Below, piece after piece: positions 24,360 to 33,095 of a DNA stretch of 64,000 nt. The notes beneath the pieces were generated by a model. That model saw only the letters and a program-made list of their open reading frames with translations, was not told the DNA's origin and searched no databases. Source of the stretch: CAWHHZ01 sp963829355 (GTDB taxonomy: Bacteria; Acidobacteriota; Thermoanaerobaculia; Gp7-AA8; JAHWKK01); assembly GCA_963829355.1 (NCBI GenBank), contig CAWHHZ010000008.1, positions 248,001 through 312,000 of the forward strand. The letters run 5' to 3'. Both the position numbers and the translations under genes were made by a program. The first letter of the stretch is position 1, and each line of letters opens with the position of its first letter.

Positions 24360-27179
24360 CTACGGCCGCCTGACGCTTCTCCGTCTGGATACCTCCACCG
24401 ACACGAACGCGGTTGCGCTGTTGATCTCGCCGCAATCATTCGACACCTTCACCCAGTAGCTCGACTCCTTCGCGGCCGGGATCACGAGCGTCGACGCGTT
24501 GGCGCCCGCGATCGGGATTGACGGCAAACCACTCTTTCCTTCGAACCACTTGTACGTGAGAGGAGCCGTTCCGGTGGCGGTGACACTCAGCACGACGCGC
24601 GATCCGCCGGCGGCCGATACGCTCCGCGGCTGTGTCGTGATCGTTGGACCGGTGCACTGGCTGACGATCACCAGCACCTGATTGCTGTTGACCAGCCCGC
24701 AATTGTTCGTGACCTGGACGAGATACGCCTTCGTCGACGACAGCGCCGGCGTCTTGTAGGACGCCGCATTCGCACCCGGAATCGGAACGAACGTCGTGCC
24801 TCCGCCCTGGACCTCGTACCATTGGTACGACAAACCCGTACCCGTCACGACGACTGTCAGCGTCGCAGTCTGGCCGGGCTGTATCGTCTTCTGCTGAGGC
24901 TGCTGCGTGATCTGCGGTGCCACGCACTGGCCCACGACAACCTGAACCTGATTGCTGTTGGCGAGACCGCAACCGTTGGTGACCTGGACGAGATACGCCT
25001 TCGTCGACGACAGCGGAGGCGTCGTGTAACTCGACGAGTTCGCGCCCGAGATCGGAACGAAGGTCGTGCCTCCGCCCTGAACCTCGTACCACTGATACGC
25101 CAGAGAAGTTCCCGTGGCGCTCACCGTGAGCGTCGCAGTCTGTCCGGCGTCGATCGTCTTCTGCTGAGGCTGCTGCGTGATCTGCGGCGCGACGCACCCA
25201 CCGACGACGGTGACCGTTACCTGACGCGTATCGTCCTGACCGCAGGAGTTGGAGGCGCGTGCCCAGTACTGCGTATTGGTCGTCGGCGAGACATTGACCG
25301 ACGAGCTCGTCGCAATGAGATTCGACGTATTGCCGACAGTGCCTCGGTACCAGCGGATGGTCGGGCTGGTACCGCTGGCGGCCGTGGAGAGTGTGACACT
25401 GTTCCCCGATTCGACGCTCCTGTCCGGTGGCTGTTCCGTGATCGTTGGCGGAACACATATCGTGACCGTCACGGTACTGCTGTTCTTGGAGGTGCCGCCG
25501 TTGCATTGATCTGTAACGCGGACCCAGTAGCTCGTCGTTGTGGCAGGACTCACGACAGTCGATGAGCCCGTTGCCCCACCGATCGGATTGCCCGTCTGAC
25601 CGCTGCTTCCGATGTACCACTGGTACGAGAGCGGTCCCTCACTCGCGGAGGCCGCGATCGACAGCGTGCTCGATCCACCGGAATTGATGACGGAAGGATT
25701 CGCCACGGGCGTCGCGAGGCCTGGTCCGCCGCACCCCTGCTGAACCGTCACCATCACGGCATTGCTGTCCACGCTCGAGCAGCCATCGGTCACGCGCACC
25801 CAGTACGAGTTGGAGGTCGTCGGCGAGACCTGAATCGAAGAGCCGGTTCCGACCTGGTTGCTGGTCTGTCCGACAGGAGTTCGGTACCACTTGTACGAGA
25901 GCGAGCCCGTACCCGCCGTCGCTGTGACCGAGAGTGTGGACGACTGCCCGGACGTGATACTCGACGGAGTTGCGGAAGGCTGCTGCGTGATGGTGGGACC
26001 GGAGCACGGTTCTTCTTGCGCCGTGATCCGCCAGGAAGCGCTCGGGCTGCTGCGATACCAGGGCTTGTTCTGACCAGCGTTGATGATCTGATAATCAGGA
26101 TCGGGCGAACTGCCGTAGCTGCTGTTTACCGCCGCGCTATCCCAGGACTGAAGATTGCCGTTGAGGCCGTTGATGACCGACGAGTTCATGATGGCGCTCG
26201 AAGAGCATGGGAGGGGGGCGCTGCAACTCGTCCCCGATTCGCTGAACTTGTTCTGGTTCGAGTGGCGGAAACCGAGTGTATGCCCCATCTCATGGGTCAT
26301 CGTGCTGTTGTAGTTGCTTTGACTGAGTGTGGACGAGGAGACTCCATCCTGAACCACGATGTCGGATTCGTCTATGTTTACGCGGTCAGCCAGAATATTT
26401 CCGCCGAAGAATGCGGTCGCGACGACGCCAGAGCCGCCGAAAGTCCCCCCGATGTCCCCGTGAGGGTCGTCGATGATGATCCGCTCCTGACCATCAGTGA
26501 GATTCTTCGTGTCACCCGTGGCGGGCGTGCCACTGACCGAATAATTCACCGTGGTGCCGCCACTCCACGCGCTGGCACCGGCCGCGGCGGCTGATGCTGT
26601 ATCGAGATCGTTGGCCTGCGGTGAGATTGCCACGTTGCTCTGGGCGGAGAATGCACCGTCACGTTTCACCTGCTGACGAATCGTCTCGATGAAATTCTTC
26701 GGCGGACGCACCATCGGCAATCCCCGGCCCGACAGATCGAGAATTTCGTCCCGATCCCTCTCGAGCACCTGCTGCCCCTGATGATTTATGAACCTGAACT
26801 GGCCGAGGGCAAGATCGAGAGTCGTGAGCCGACCATCGCGGAACGGAGTCATGAAGATGAGGTAACGCTTTCCGATCTCGTACTGCGGTGCACCGCTCAT
26901 CACCATGAAGCGATCGCCGACCACACCGCCCCATTCGCGAATCTCGATGATCGAATCCGCCTGTCCCTTGAGAACCTCATCGACCGCGATCCGGTAAACC
27001 GTCTCGATGTCGCCCTGCTCCTCGTATTGAACATGCGAGTCGAGCACCGTGCCGGTGACGATGACATCAGCCTTTCGGATGAACGTCTCGTCATCCGGAA
27101 CGACAAATGTCGCCGCCAACACGGGAAGTGTGAGAAGGGAAATGATCGCGATCGCGCGGATACAACTCTGCCGGCTCAT
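24360..27179 (-). CDS. Secreted metzincin-type protease with six Ig-like repeats
   Basis: 939 residues. Signal peptide about 1-22 (IRAIAIISLLTLPVLA), an N-terminal domain with TFIRKADVIVTGTVLDSHVQ, then a zincin domain whose MTHEMGHTLGFRHS (about 26255-26300) is the HExxHxxGxxH zinc motif of metzincins, followed by SSAIMNSSV as a probable Met-turn. The C-terminal 540 residues are six Ig-like domains of about 90 residues, each with TITxQP or QITQQP at the start, W in YxWY near the middle and a Cys near the join. The fourth and fifth are almost identical in protein and DNA. CGGAGG precedes ATG 27179. Likely an extracellular or surface protease that binds polymer or cells through the repeats. 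Confidence 0.85.
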   Translation of the reverse strand: MSRQSCIRAIAIISLLTLPVLAATFVVPDDETFIRKADVIVTGTVLDSHVQYEEQGDIETVYRIAVDEVLKGQADSIIEIREWGGVVGDRFMVMSGAPQYEIGKRYLIFMTPFRDGRLTTLDLALGQFRFINHQGQQVLERDRDEILDLSGRGLPMVRPPKNFIETIRQQVKRDGAFSAQSNVAISPQANDLDTASAAAAGASAWSGGTTVNYSVSGTPATGDTKNLTDGQERIIIDDPHGDIGGTFGGSGVVATAFFGGNILADRVNIDESDIVVQDGVSSSTLSQSNYNSTMTHEMGHTLGFRHSNQNKFSESGTSCSAPLPCSSSAIMNSSVINGLNGNLQSWDSAAVNSSYGSSPDPDYQIINAGQNKPWYRSSPSASWRITAQEEPCSGPTITQQPSATPSSITSGQSSTLSVTATAGTGSLSYKWYRTPVGQTSNQVGTGSSIQVSPTTSNSYWVRVTDGCSSVDSNAVMVTVQQGCGGPGLATPVANPSVINSGGSSTLSIAASASEGPLSYQWYIGSSGQTGNPIGGATGSSTVVSPATTTSYWVRVTDQCNGGTSKNSSTVTVTICVPPTITEQPPDRSVESGNSVTLSTAASGTSPTIRWYRGTVGNTSNLIATSSSVNVSPTTNTQYWARASNSCGQDDTRQVTVTVVGGCVAPQITQQPQQKTIDAGQTATLTVSATGTSLAYQWYEVQGGGTTFVPISGANSSSYTTPPLSSTKAYLVQVTNGCGLANSNQVQVVVGQCVAPQITQQPQQKTIQPGQTATLTVVVTGTGLSYQWYEVQGGGTTFVPIPGANAASYKTPALSSTKAYLVQVTNNCGLVNSNQVLVIVSQCTGPTITTQPRSVSAAGGSRVVLSVTATGTAPLTYKWFEGKSGLPSIPIAGANASTLVIPAAKESSYWVKVSNDCGEINSATAFVSVEVSRRRSVRRP

Positions 27180-27388
27180 ATCTGAAGACCTCCGAAAACC
27201 TTGAATCCGTTCTTCTGGATAACGTGAATCCATAAGAATACGTCTGACCCGCGAAAGAAATCCAGCAACGTCACCAACGCTCGCCGAACGGCGGGCGCCG
27301 CACTGAATGGCTCTGCAATGCACCGCTGCATACGCAGGCTTCTCAATATCCTCGGCTGCACCACCCCACGACAGCCATCCGACCCTCG

Positions 27389-27414
27389 TTGACCGTTCCT
27401 CCCTCTGCTACACT
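27389..27414 (+). promoter_or_regulatory. Extended -10 promoter of cysQ, probably leaderless
   Basis: TGC-TACACT (TACACT at 27409-27414) ends nine bases before ATG 27424. TTGACC lies at 27389-27394, but the 14-base spacer is short, so the extended -10 is probably more important. Confidence 0.5.
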
Positions 27415-27423
27415 CCGCCCCGT

Positions 27424-28188
27424 ATGCAAGCCTCCCTAAACGAGCAACTACTCCGCATCGTCGAAGCGGCGGGTGCCGCCATACTGGCCGTCAAAGACCA
27501 TCACGTGGTCGCCAAGATCGACGGATCTCCTGTGACCGCCGCGGATCACGCCGCACACGATCTCGTCATGCGCGAGCTCCCTCAGATTTCCTCGGTGCCG
27601 ATCATCTCCGAGGAGTCCGAGACTCTGCCGGGCGAGATCCCGGACGAGTTCTGGCTGCTCGATCCACTCGACGGGACCAAGGAGCTCCTGAAGGACTCCG
27701 GCGAGTTCACCGTCAATCTCGCGCTCATCCGCGATGGGCGCCCTGTCATGGGTATCGTTCATCTCCCCGCGAGCGACATCACCTACATTGCCGACGGCGG
27801 AGGGGCCTTCATGCGACGCGGTGCTGGTGAGTTGCAGCCGATTCGCGTCGCCCGTGCGACGGATGGCGTGATCCGCATCGCGATCAGCCGCGATCACATC
27901 ACTTCGGAGGATGAAGAGGTGATCGCACGGTTCGAAGGCTGCGACCGCATCCCCGCAGGGAGTGCGCTGAAGCTCTGCCTGGTCGCAGACGGTTCCGCCG
28001 ACCTCTACGTCCGGTGCGGCAACACCATGGAGTGGGACATCGCCGCCGCGCACGCGATCCTCAATGCCGCCGGAGGCACTCTCCGCACACTCGACGGCAA
28101 CGAGCTGAGGTACGGCAAGCCCACCCTCCGCAATCCTGGCTTCATCGCCGCGAGTGACGAAGAGTTGCTCGCACGAGCGCTCGCGTAG
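27424..28188 (+). CDS. cysQ: 3'(2'),5'-bisphosphate nucleotidase CysQ
   Basis: Mg-dependent, Li-sensitive phosphatase that hydrolyses PAP, the by-product of PAPS-using sulfotransferases, and may also act on PAPS. 254 residues. ISEESETLPG and LDPLDGTKELLKDSGEFTVNLALI carry the metal-binding residues, and CGNTMEWDIAAAHAIL is the second family motif. It stands opposite cysNC, convergent with it, at the end of the sulfate activation region. Removal of PAP would be needed if the four sulfotransferases of this window are active. Confidence 0.93.
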   Translation: MQASLNEQLLRIVEAAGAAILAVKDHHVVAKIDGSPVTAADHAAHDLVMRELPQISSVPIISEESETLPGEIPDEFWLLDPLDGTKELLKDSGEFTVNLALIRDGRPVMGIVHLPASDITYIADGGGAFMRRGAGELQPIRVARATDGVIRIAISRDHITSEDEEVIARFEGCDRIPAGSALKLCLVADGSADLYVRCGNTMEWDIAAAHAILNAAGGTLRTLDGNELRYGKPTLRNPGFIAASDEELLARALA

Positions 28189-28191
28189 CGA

Positions 28192-28470
28192 CGAGGGGCG
28201 GACTCGCCCTTGCGGGCTTCGCGGGGCGGGCTGGCGCGGGGCAGGGCCTTCGCTGGCGCTCGGCCGGGGCATGAATGACGTTGCTCGGGTTTGCTTCGGC
28301 CAAGGACACTGTCGTTCGATCCTCGCGGAACCGAGTCACACTGCAATCGAACGGCAGAAGCCACACCAGCGCGTCCTGCAACACCCGTAATAAATGCCCC
28401 GGCCGAGCGAAGCGAAGACCCCGCCCCGCGACAGCCGCCCCGCGAGCGCCAGCGAGCCCGCCCCTCCCCG
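28192..28470. repeat. Large inverted-repeat element between cysQ and cysNC
   Basis: Left arm about 28192-28271 and right arm about 28393-28470 are imperfect reverse complements over about 80 bases; the best parts are GCTCGGCCGGGGCAT (left) and ATGCCCCGGCCGAGC (right). The 120-base centre is unrelated. It has no gene and sits between two converging stops, so it probably blocks read-through from both sides. Confidence 0.7.
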
Positions 28471-28480
28471 AAAATGCGAG

Positions 28481-30418
28481 CTAGTTCCGCATCTCCACGA
28501 GCCCTCGCTCTCGCAACAGCTCCAACACGCGCTCCACGCTCTCGTCGACGCTCCATTCATCTGTCGACAGTCGCAGGTCGGCGTTCGCGGGAGGTTCGTA
28601 CTCGTAGTTGATACCGGTGACGTTCGTGATCTCACCCGTTCTCGCGCGCTCATAAAGTCTGTCCGTATCGCGTGACTCGCAAACCTCCAGAGGCGCGTCG
28701 CAGAAGATCTCGATGAAGTGGGCCTTCCCGATAACCTGCCGTGCGATCTCACGCTGCTCTTCCGACTGCGACACCATCGCCACGATCACCTGAAGCCCCT
28801 GATCCATCAGCAGCCTCGCGACCTCGGCGGTCCGTCTCACGTTCTCCTTACGGTCCGTGTCGCTGAACCCGAGGTCGGAGCTGATCGTGCTGCGGATCGT
28901 CTCGCCGTCGAGAACCGTCGGCATCATGCCGTGGCTGAACAGCCGCTCCTCGAGGGCGAATGCGATCGAGGACTTACCCGACCGCGGCAGTCCCGTCAGC
29001 CACGCGACGAACGGCGTCTGCCCAAGTCGTTCGGCCCGCGCTTCGGGACGGATGCGCCCCTGCTGCTCGCGCAGATTCGTCCCCGCATCGATCGAGCGGC
29101 GGTGCCCGGTCTCTGCCGTGTCACGGTCCAGGATCATTCCGGCGGCGACGGTGGCATTCGTGATCCGGTCGATCAGGATGAACGAACCTGTGAAGCGGTT
29201 GCGCGTGTACGGATCGAATACGAGGGGCCGCGGCGTCTCGATGCGGGCCCGCCCGATCTCGTTGAGCGCGAGCTGTTCAGCATCTTCGCGATGCAGCGAG
29301 TCGACATTGATACGGTAACGCAGATCGGTGACTACCGCGGGAGATTGATTCGTCCCCTGCTTGATGATGAGCGAGCGGTGTTCCCTCAGTGGCTCGTCGA
29401 TCATCCACACGACCATTGCCTCGACGTGCTGCGAGACGTTCGGAGTATTCTTTGCGGGAGCAATCATGTCGCCGCGGCTGATATCGATCTCGTCCTGGAG
29501 CGTGATCGTGACGGCCATCGGTGCAAACGCCTCGTTGACCGGCCCTTCTGCCGTCTCGACTGTGCGGACCCTCGATCGACGTCCCGAGGGCAGGACGACA
29601 ATCTCTTCTCCGGGGTGAATGACGCCCGATGCGATGGTGCCTGCATACCCGCGAAAGTCGAGATTCGGCCGGACTACGTACTGGACGGGGAACCTCATGT
29701 CGATGAGGTTCCGGTCGCTCGCTATATGGACTGTCTCGAGATAGGCGAGGAGGGTCGAGCCCTGGTACCAGTCCATCTTCGTCGAGCGCTCGACGACGTT
29801 GTCACCGCGCAGTGCCGAGAGCGGGATGAACTCCAGATCGGAGACCTGAAGCTTCGCCGCGAAATCGGACACGTCCTGTCGAATTCTCTCGAAGGTGAGC
29901 TCGTCGTAGTCGACCAGATCCATCTTGTTGATCGCCACGACGACGTGCTTGATGCCGAGCAGTGACGCGATGAACATGTGGCGCCGGGTCTGCCGCAGGA
30001 TTCCCTTGCGGGCATCGACGAGAATGATGGCGAGGTCGCAGTTCGATGCGCCGGTGACCATGTTGCGCGTGTACTGCTCGTGCCCCGGTGTGTCGGCGAT
30101 GATGAACTTCCGCTTCGAGGTCGAGAAGTAGCGGTAGGCCACATCGATGGTGATTCCCTGTTCGCGCTCCGCCTGGAGTCCGTCGAGCAGCAGCGAGTAG
30201 TCGAACTCTTCGTCGACCCCATCCTTCGTGTCCCGTTTCGCGGCCGCGAGCTGGTCCTCGTAGACCAATTTCGAATCATGCAGCAGCCGCCCGATCAGCG
30301 TCGATTTTCCGTCGTCCACGCTCCCGCACGTGAGGAACCGCAACAGATCCCGCTCCTCGTACGCCTGCAGCGTCTGCACGATTGTCGTTTCGTCGATCGT
30401 CACGTGGGGTTCACTCAT
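28481..30418 (-). CDS. cysNC: Bifunctional sulfate adenylyltransferase subunit 1 / APS kinase CysNC
   Basis: Makes APS from sulfate and ATP with CysD using GTP hydrolysis, then phosphorylates it to PAPS. 645 residues. The EF-Tu-like GTPase half has GSVDDGKST (32-40), DTPGHEQYTRNM and NKMDLV; two beta-barrel domains follow. The last 190 residues are the kinase, with P-loop GLPRSGKSS and the APS segment TISSDLGFSDTDRKENVRR. The fusion is common in bacteria. A GAGGA ribosome binding site precedes the ATG. cysD lies upstream on the same strand but is separated by 603 bases carrying another gene. Product PAPS would supply the sulfotransferases of the adjacent glycan locus. Confidence 0.95.
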   Translation of the reverse strand: MSEPHVTIDETTIVQTLQAYEERDLLRFLTCGSVDDGKSTLIGRLLHDSKLVYEDQLAAAKRDTKDGVDEEFDYSLLLDGLQAEREQGITIDVAYRYFSTSKRKFIIADTPGHEQYTRNMVTGASNCDLAIILVDARKGILRQTRRHMFIASLLGIKHVVVAINKMDLVDYDELTFERIRQDVSDFAAKLQVSDLEFIPLSALRGDNVVERSTKMDWYQGSTLLAYLETVHIASDRNLIDMRFPVQYVVRPNLDFRGYAGTIASGVIHPGEEIVVLPSGRRSRVRTVETAEGPVNEAFAPMAVTITLQDEIDISRGDMIAPAKNTPNVSQHVEAMVVWMIDEPLREHRSLIIKQGTNQSPAVVTDLRYRINVDSLHREDAEQLALNEIGRARIETPRPLVFDPYTRNRFTGSFILIDRITNATVAAGMILDRDTAETGHRRSIDAGTNLREQQGRIRPEARAERLGQTPFVAWLTGLPRSGKSSIAFALEERLFSHGMMPTVLDGETIRSTISSDLGFSDTDRKENVRRTAEVARLLMDQGLQVIVAMVSQSEEQREIARQVIGKAHFIEIFCDAPLEVCESRDTDRLYERARTGEITNVTGINYEYEPPANADLRLSTDEWSVDESVERVLELLRERGLVEMRN

Positions 30419-30526
30419 TCGGTCCTCAGTAGAGAATAAGAGATTAGTGAAACACTACACCAGCTCGCCGCTCCGATCATTCTCTTCCCGCACAACACCT
30501 TGTCCCGTCGCCAGACCATCCCGAGG

Positions 30527-30532
30527 TACAAT
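30527..30532 (+). promoter_or_regulatory. -10 box of a probable leaderless promoter
   Basis: TACAAT is seven bases before ATG 30540. An overlapping ATG at 30531 shares its last bases and is too close to be a start for a transcript made from this box. Confidence 0.5.
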
Positions 30533-30539
30533 GCCCTTG

Positions 30540-30893
30540 ATGGCCGATGACATCTCACAACTTTTGGGCCGGCTCCAATCGGAGATCGTTTCCGGTTTTG
30601 ATGGAGTACGCAAAGACGTTTCTGATCTTCGAGATGAGATGAACGGGCGCTTTCGCGACGTGTTCAACCATTTTGATGGTGTGTACACCAAGCTCGACAG
30701 ACTGGAGAGCGAGAGCCAGGCCCTGAAAGCCGGCCTCAATCGACTCGAAGAGCGCATGGATCTGCTAGAGAGCCGAATGAAACACCTGGAGACGGAGGGT
30801 GGTCCAACTGTAATTCGAGAAGAGATTGAAGACCTGAAATCTCGCGTTTCCGAGCTCCAGAAACGGATCAATCACCTCGAATCCCAGCTCTGA
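30540..30893 (+). CDS. Small coiled-coil protein, function unknown
   Basis: 117 residues, almost entirely heptad-patterned: DISQLLGRLQSEIVSGFDGVRKDVSDLRDEMNGRF, VYTKLDRLESESQALKAGLNRLEERMDLLESRMKHLE and EEIEDLKSRVSELQKRINHLESQL. It has no Cys, signal peptide or membrane segment. It resembles the many uncharacterised SlyX/DUF1640-like coiled-coil proteins, but I cannot place it in a family. It is inserted, on the opposite strand, between cysD and cysNC and next to a heptamer array. Codon pattern and composition look coding. Confidence 0.7.
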   Translation: MADDISQLLGRLQSEIVSGFDGVRKDVSDLRDEMNGRFRDVFNHFDGVYTKLDRLESESQALKAGLNRLEERMDLLESRMKHLETEGGPTVIREEIEDLKSRVSELQKRINHLESQL

Positions 30894-30940
30894 CCTGACC
30901 ATCGTTCATCAACCAAACTTTGAGCTCTGAACCTCCCGTT

Positions 30941-31024
30941 TCGTTCATCGTTCATCGTTCATCGTTCATCGTTCATCGTTCATCGTTCATCGTTCATCGT
31001 TCATCGTTCATCGTTCATCGTTCA
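30941..31024 (+). repeat. Perfect 12 x 7-bp tandem repeat (TCGTTCA/TCATCGT)
   Basis: Exactly 84 bases of an uninterrupted heptamer. The last unit supplies the stop codon of cysD (minus strand, TGA from the TCA at 31022-31024). The same heptamer forms the arrays at 22201-22266 and 22384-22501. Confidence 0.95.
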
Positions 31025-31930
31025 AAAATACCCTTCTCTCTTCTTCTCCTCCATCGATCCCGACTCGTCGTAATCGATGACGCGTCCCTGGCGCTCCGAG
31101 ACGCGGCTGGACAACATCTCCGCGATCACCTTCTCCAGGGTGTCGGCTTCAGACTCCACCGCTCCCGTCAGCGGATAGCATCCGAGGGTCCGGAACCTCA
31201 CCATCCTCATCTCCGGGGTCTCCCCCTCGGCGAGTGGCAGCCGGTCGTCGTCGACCATGATCAGCGCGCCTTCGCGCTCGACGATTGGCCGCCGTGCAGC
31301 GAGATACAACGGAACGACCGGAATCTCCTCGCGCAGGATGTAGAGCCAGATATCGAGCTCTGTCCAGTTCGACAGCGGAAAGACTCGGATCGATTCACCT
31401 TTGCGGACGCGGGGGTTGTAGAGGTTCCACAGCTCGGGCCGCTGATTTTTTGGGTCCCACTGGTGAAACCTGTCGCGGAATGAGAACACCCGCTCCTTGG
31501 CGCGCGACTTCTCCTCGTCCCGCCGCGCGCCACCGAATGCCGCATCAAAGCCGTGGTGCTCGAGCGCCTGCTTCAGCGCCTCGGTCTTCATGATGTGCGT
31601 GTATCGCTGTGATCCGTAGTCGAACGGATTGACGTTCTGCGCCCGCCCCTCCTCGTTCGTCCACACGATGAGATCGAGCTCCATCTCGCGCGCCATGCGC
31701 GTGCGAAACTCGATCATCTCGCGGAACTTGAAGGTCGTGTCGACATGCAGCACGGGAAACGGGATCCGCCCCGGCGCAAACGCCTTCCGCGCCACGTGCA
31801 GCAGAACCCCGGAGTCCTTTCCAATCGAGTACAGCATGACCGGCTTCGAGCATTCTGCCGCCACTTCACGAAAGATGTGAATCGATTCAGCCTCGAGCTG
31901 CTCGAGGTGTGACAACGTTCGTCTATTCAT
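31022..31930 (-). CDS. cysD: Sulfate adenylyltransferase subunit 2 CysD
   Basis: Catalytic subunit of ATP sulfurylase, 302 residues, PP-loop ATP pyrophosphatase family. VMLYSIGKDSGVLLHVARKAF carries the SxGKDS PP-loop, and RRDEEKSRAKERVFSFRDRFHQWDPKNQRPELW is the conserved sulfate-activating segment; FRTLGCYPLTGAVESEADTL is also typical. The C terminus KKREGYF is the family end. GGGGGAG precedes the ATG. Its stop codon is formed within a heptamer repeat array, so the gene ends exactly at the repeat boundary. Confidence 0.95.
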   Translation of the reverse strand: MNRRTLSHLEQLEAESIHIFREVAAECSKPVMLYSIGKDSGVLLHVARKAFAPGRIPFPVLHVDTTFKFREMIEFRTRMAREMELDLIVWTNEEGRAQNVNPFDYGSQRYTHIMKTEALKQALEHHGFDAAFGGARRDEEKSRAKERVFSFRDRFHQWDPKNQRPELWNLYNPRVRKGESIRVFPLSNWTELDIWLYILREEIPVVPLYLAARRPIVEREGALIMVDDDRLPLAEGETPEMRMVRFRTLGCYPLTGAVESEADTLEKVIAEMLSSRVSERQGRVIDYDESGSMEEKKREGYF

Positions 31931-31939
31931 AGTCTCTCC

Positions 31940-31995
31940 CCCTCTCCCCGCAAACAGTGCCGGCGAGGAGCCAGCATCTGGATTCGGGGAGAGGG
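31940..31995. repeat. REP-like inverted repeat upstream of cysD
   Basis: CCCTCTCCCCG (31941-31951) pairs with CGGGGAGAGGG (31985-31995) around a 33-base loop, followed by CCGGGGTGAGGGG. It lies between the WecA-like gene's end and the cysD start, on the minus strand. Confidence 0.6.
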
Positions 31996-32032
31996 CCGGG
32001 GTGAGGGGCAGTGGTTCGGAGCTGTGTACGAT

Positions 32033-33058
32033 TCACTCCTCACGCAGTTCGGACTGCCCCTGCTTCTCTCTCCAGTGTATCCAAAGAAACACGATCAGAT
32101 GCAACAGAACGACGAGCCCGGCTGCCCCGGCCCTCGAAGCCTCCCCGAGGTCTTCCCACACGATTGCAGGAACTGCCGACACGAGAGCCAGTAATGTCCA
32201 GAGACTGGAGACCCTCGCGTGAGACCATCCGCTCTGATTCAGCCGCTGGTAGAAATGGGTTCTGTGTGCCGAGAAGACCCTCTCCCTGTTCACCACACGT
32301 CGGGCGAAGGTGATGGCCGGGTCGAGGATGAAAGGCGTCAGCGGGAGGAGTGCAGGGAGAAACGCGCCCCCGTGAACGAGAGAGTGCCGGACAACCAGCG
32401 ACGCCAGTAGAAAGCCGAGCGTTGCACTTCCTATATCACCCATGAAAATCGATCCGAACGGCAGGTTCCACGGAAGAAAACCCGCGGCTCCTCCGGCGAT
32501 CGCCAGCCCCAGGACGGCGCCGCCCGAATCACCATGCCGGGCGGCGAGCGCTGCGAGCACGCCTCCCGCGACGATCGCGTGTGCGCTCGCGATTCCGTTG
32601 ACACCGTCCATGAAGTTGAACGCGTTGGTGTAGCCGACGAGCCAGAGCAGTGTCAGAGGGACGGCGATCAACACCGAATCGAGCTCGAGCCCGTACGCTC
32701 CGAGGTCCCTCACGATCAGTCCGCCCGCGAACATCACGATGGCGGCGGCGACACACTGGCTGACGAACTTGGGACCCTGCGAAAGGTGGCGCCGATCATC
32801 GATGCCACCGACGACCGCGATCAGAGCCGCCGCCGCAATGATCATGCAGGCCCGCTGGTCGAGAGTCCTCATCCCGAAGCTGATTCCGACGATCACTCCC
32901 GCGAGGACTGCATATCCGCCGGTTCGTGGCGTGGGTATGAGATGCGAGCTGCGTTCATTCGGCTGATCGATGAGCCCCAGTCTTCTGCCGGCCGAGCGGA
33001 CGACCGGAGTGGCGAGTGAGGCAACGGCAAGCGCCGTCAGGAACACCAGAGTCAGCAT
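32033..33058 (-). CDS. Undecaprenyl-phosphate N-acetylhexosamine-1-phosphate transferase (WecA/TagO type)
   Basis: Starts glycan synthesis by transferring a sugar phosphate from UDP-sugar to undecaprenyl phosphate at the inner membrane. 341 residues, about eleven membrane segments. Family motifs: NERSSHLIPTPRTGGYAVL, GGIDDRRHLSQGPKF (DD), NAFNFMDGVNGIA (NxxNxxDG) and GDIGSATLGFL. The last 60 residues are hydrophobic and without motifs. A TATCCT six bases before the ATG suggests a leaderless promoter. It is the distal end of the glycan locus and likely initiates its repeat unit, but the exact sugar cannot be predicted. Confidence 0.9.
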   Translation of the reverse strand: MLTLVFLTALAVASLATPVVRSAGRRLGLIDQPNERSSHLIPTPRTGGYAVLAGVIVGISFGMRTLDQRACMIIAAAALIAVVGGIDDRRHLSQGPKFVSQCVAAAIVMFAGGLIVRDLGAYGLELDSVLIAVPLTLLWLVGYTNAFNFMDGVNGIASAHAIVAGGVLAALAARHGDSGGAVLGLAIAGGAAGFLPWNLPFGSIFMGDIGSATLGFLLASLVVRHSLVHGGAFLPALLPLTPFILDPAITFARRVVNRERVFSAHRTHFYQRLNQSGWSHARVSSLWTLLALVSAVPAIVWEDLGEASRAGAAGLVVLLHLIVFLWIHWREKQGQSELREE

Positions 33059-33064
33059 GCGGAA

Positions 33065-33070
33065 AGGATA
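33065..33070 (-). promoter_or_regulatory. -10 box of a possible leaderless promoter for the WecA-type gene
   Basis: TATCCT (minus strand) six bases before ATG 33058, the same spacing as at purE. It lies in the 37-base gap after the epimerase gene, so the last gene of the locus may have its own transcript. Confidence 0.45.
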
Positions 33071-33095
33071 AGCGATGACGGTGATGGGCGCATGA

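Noticed and set aside
28718..29965. A 415-codon plus-strand open frame opposite cysNC
   Set aside because: It mirrors the third-position GC bias of the strongly supported cysNC gene; the protein has no motif and no ribosome binding site.
30941..31024. CRISPR array
   Set aside because: Units are 7 bp with no spacers; no cas genes nearby.
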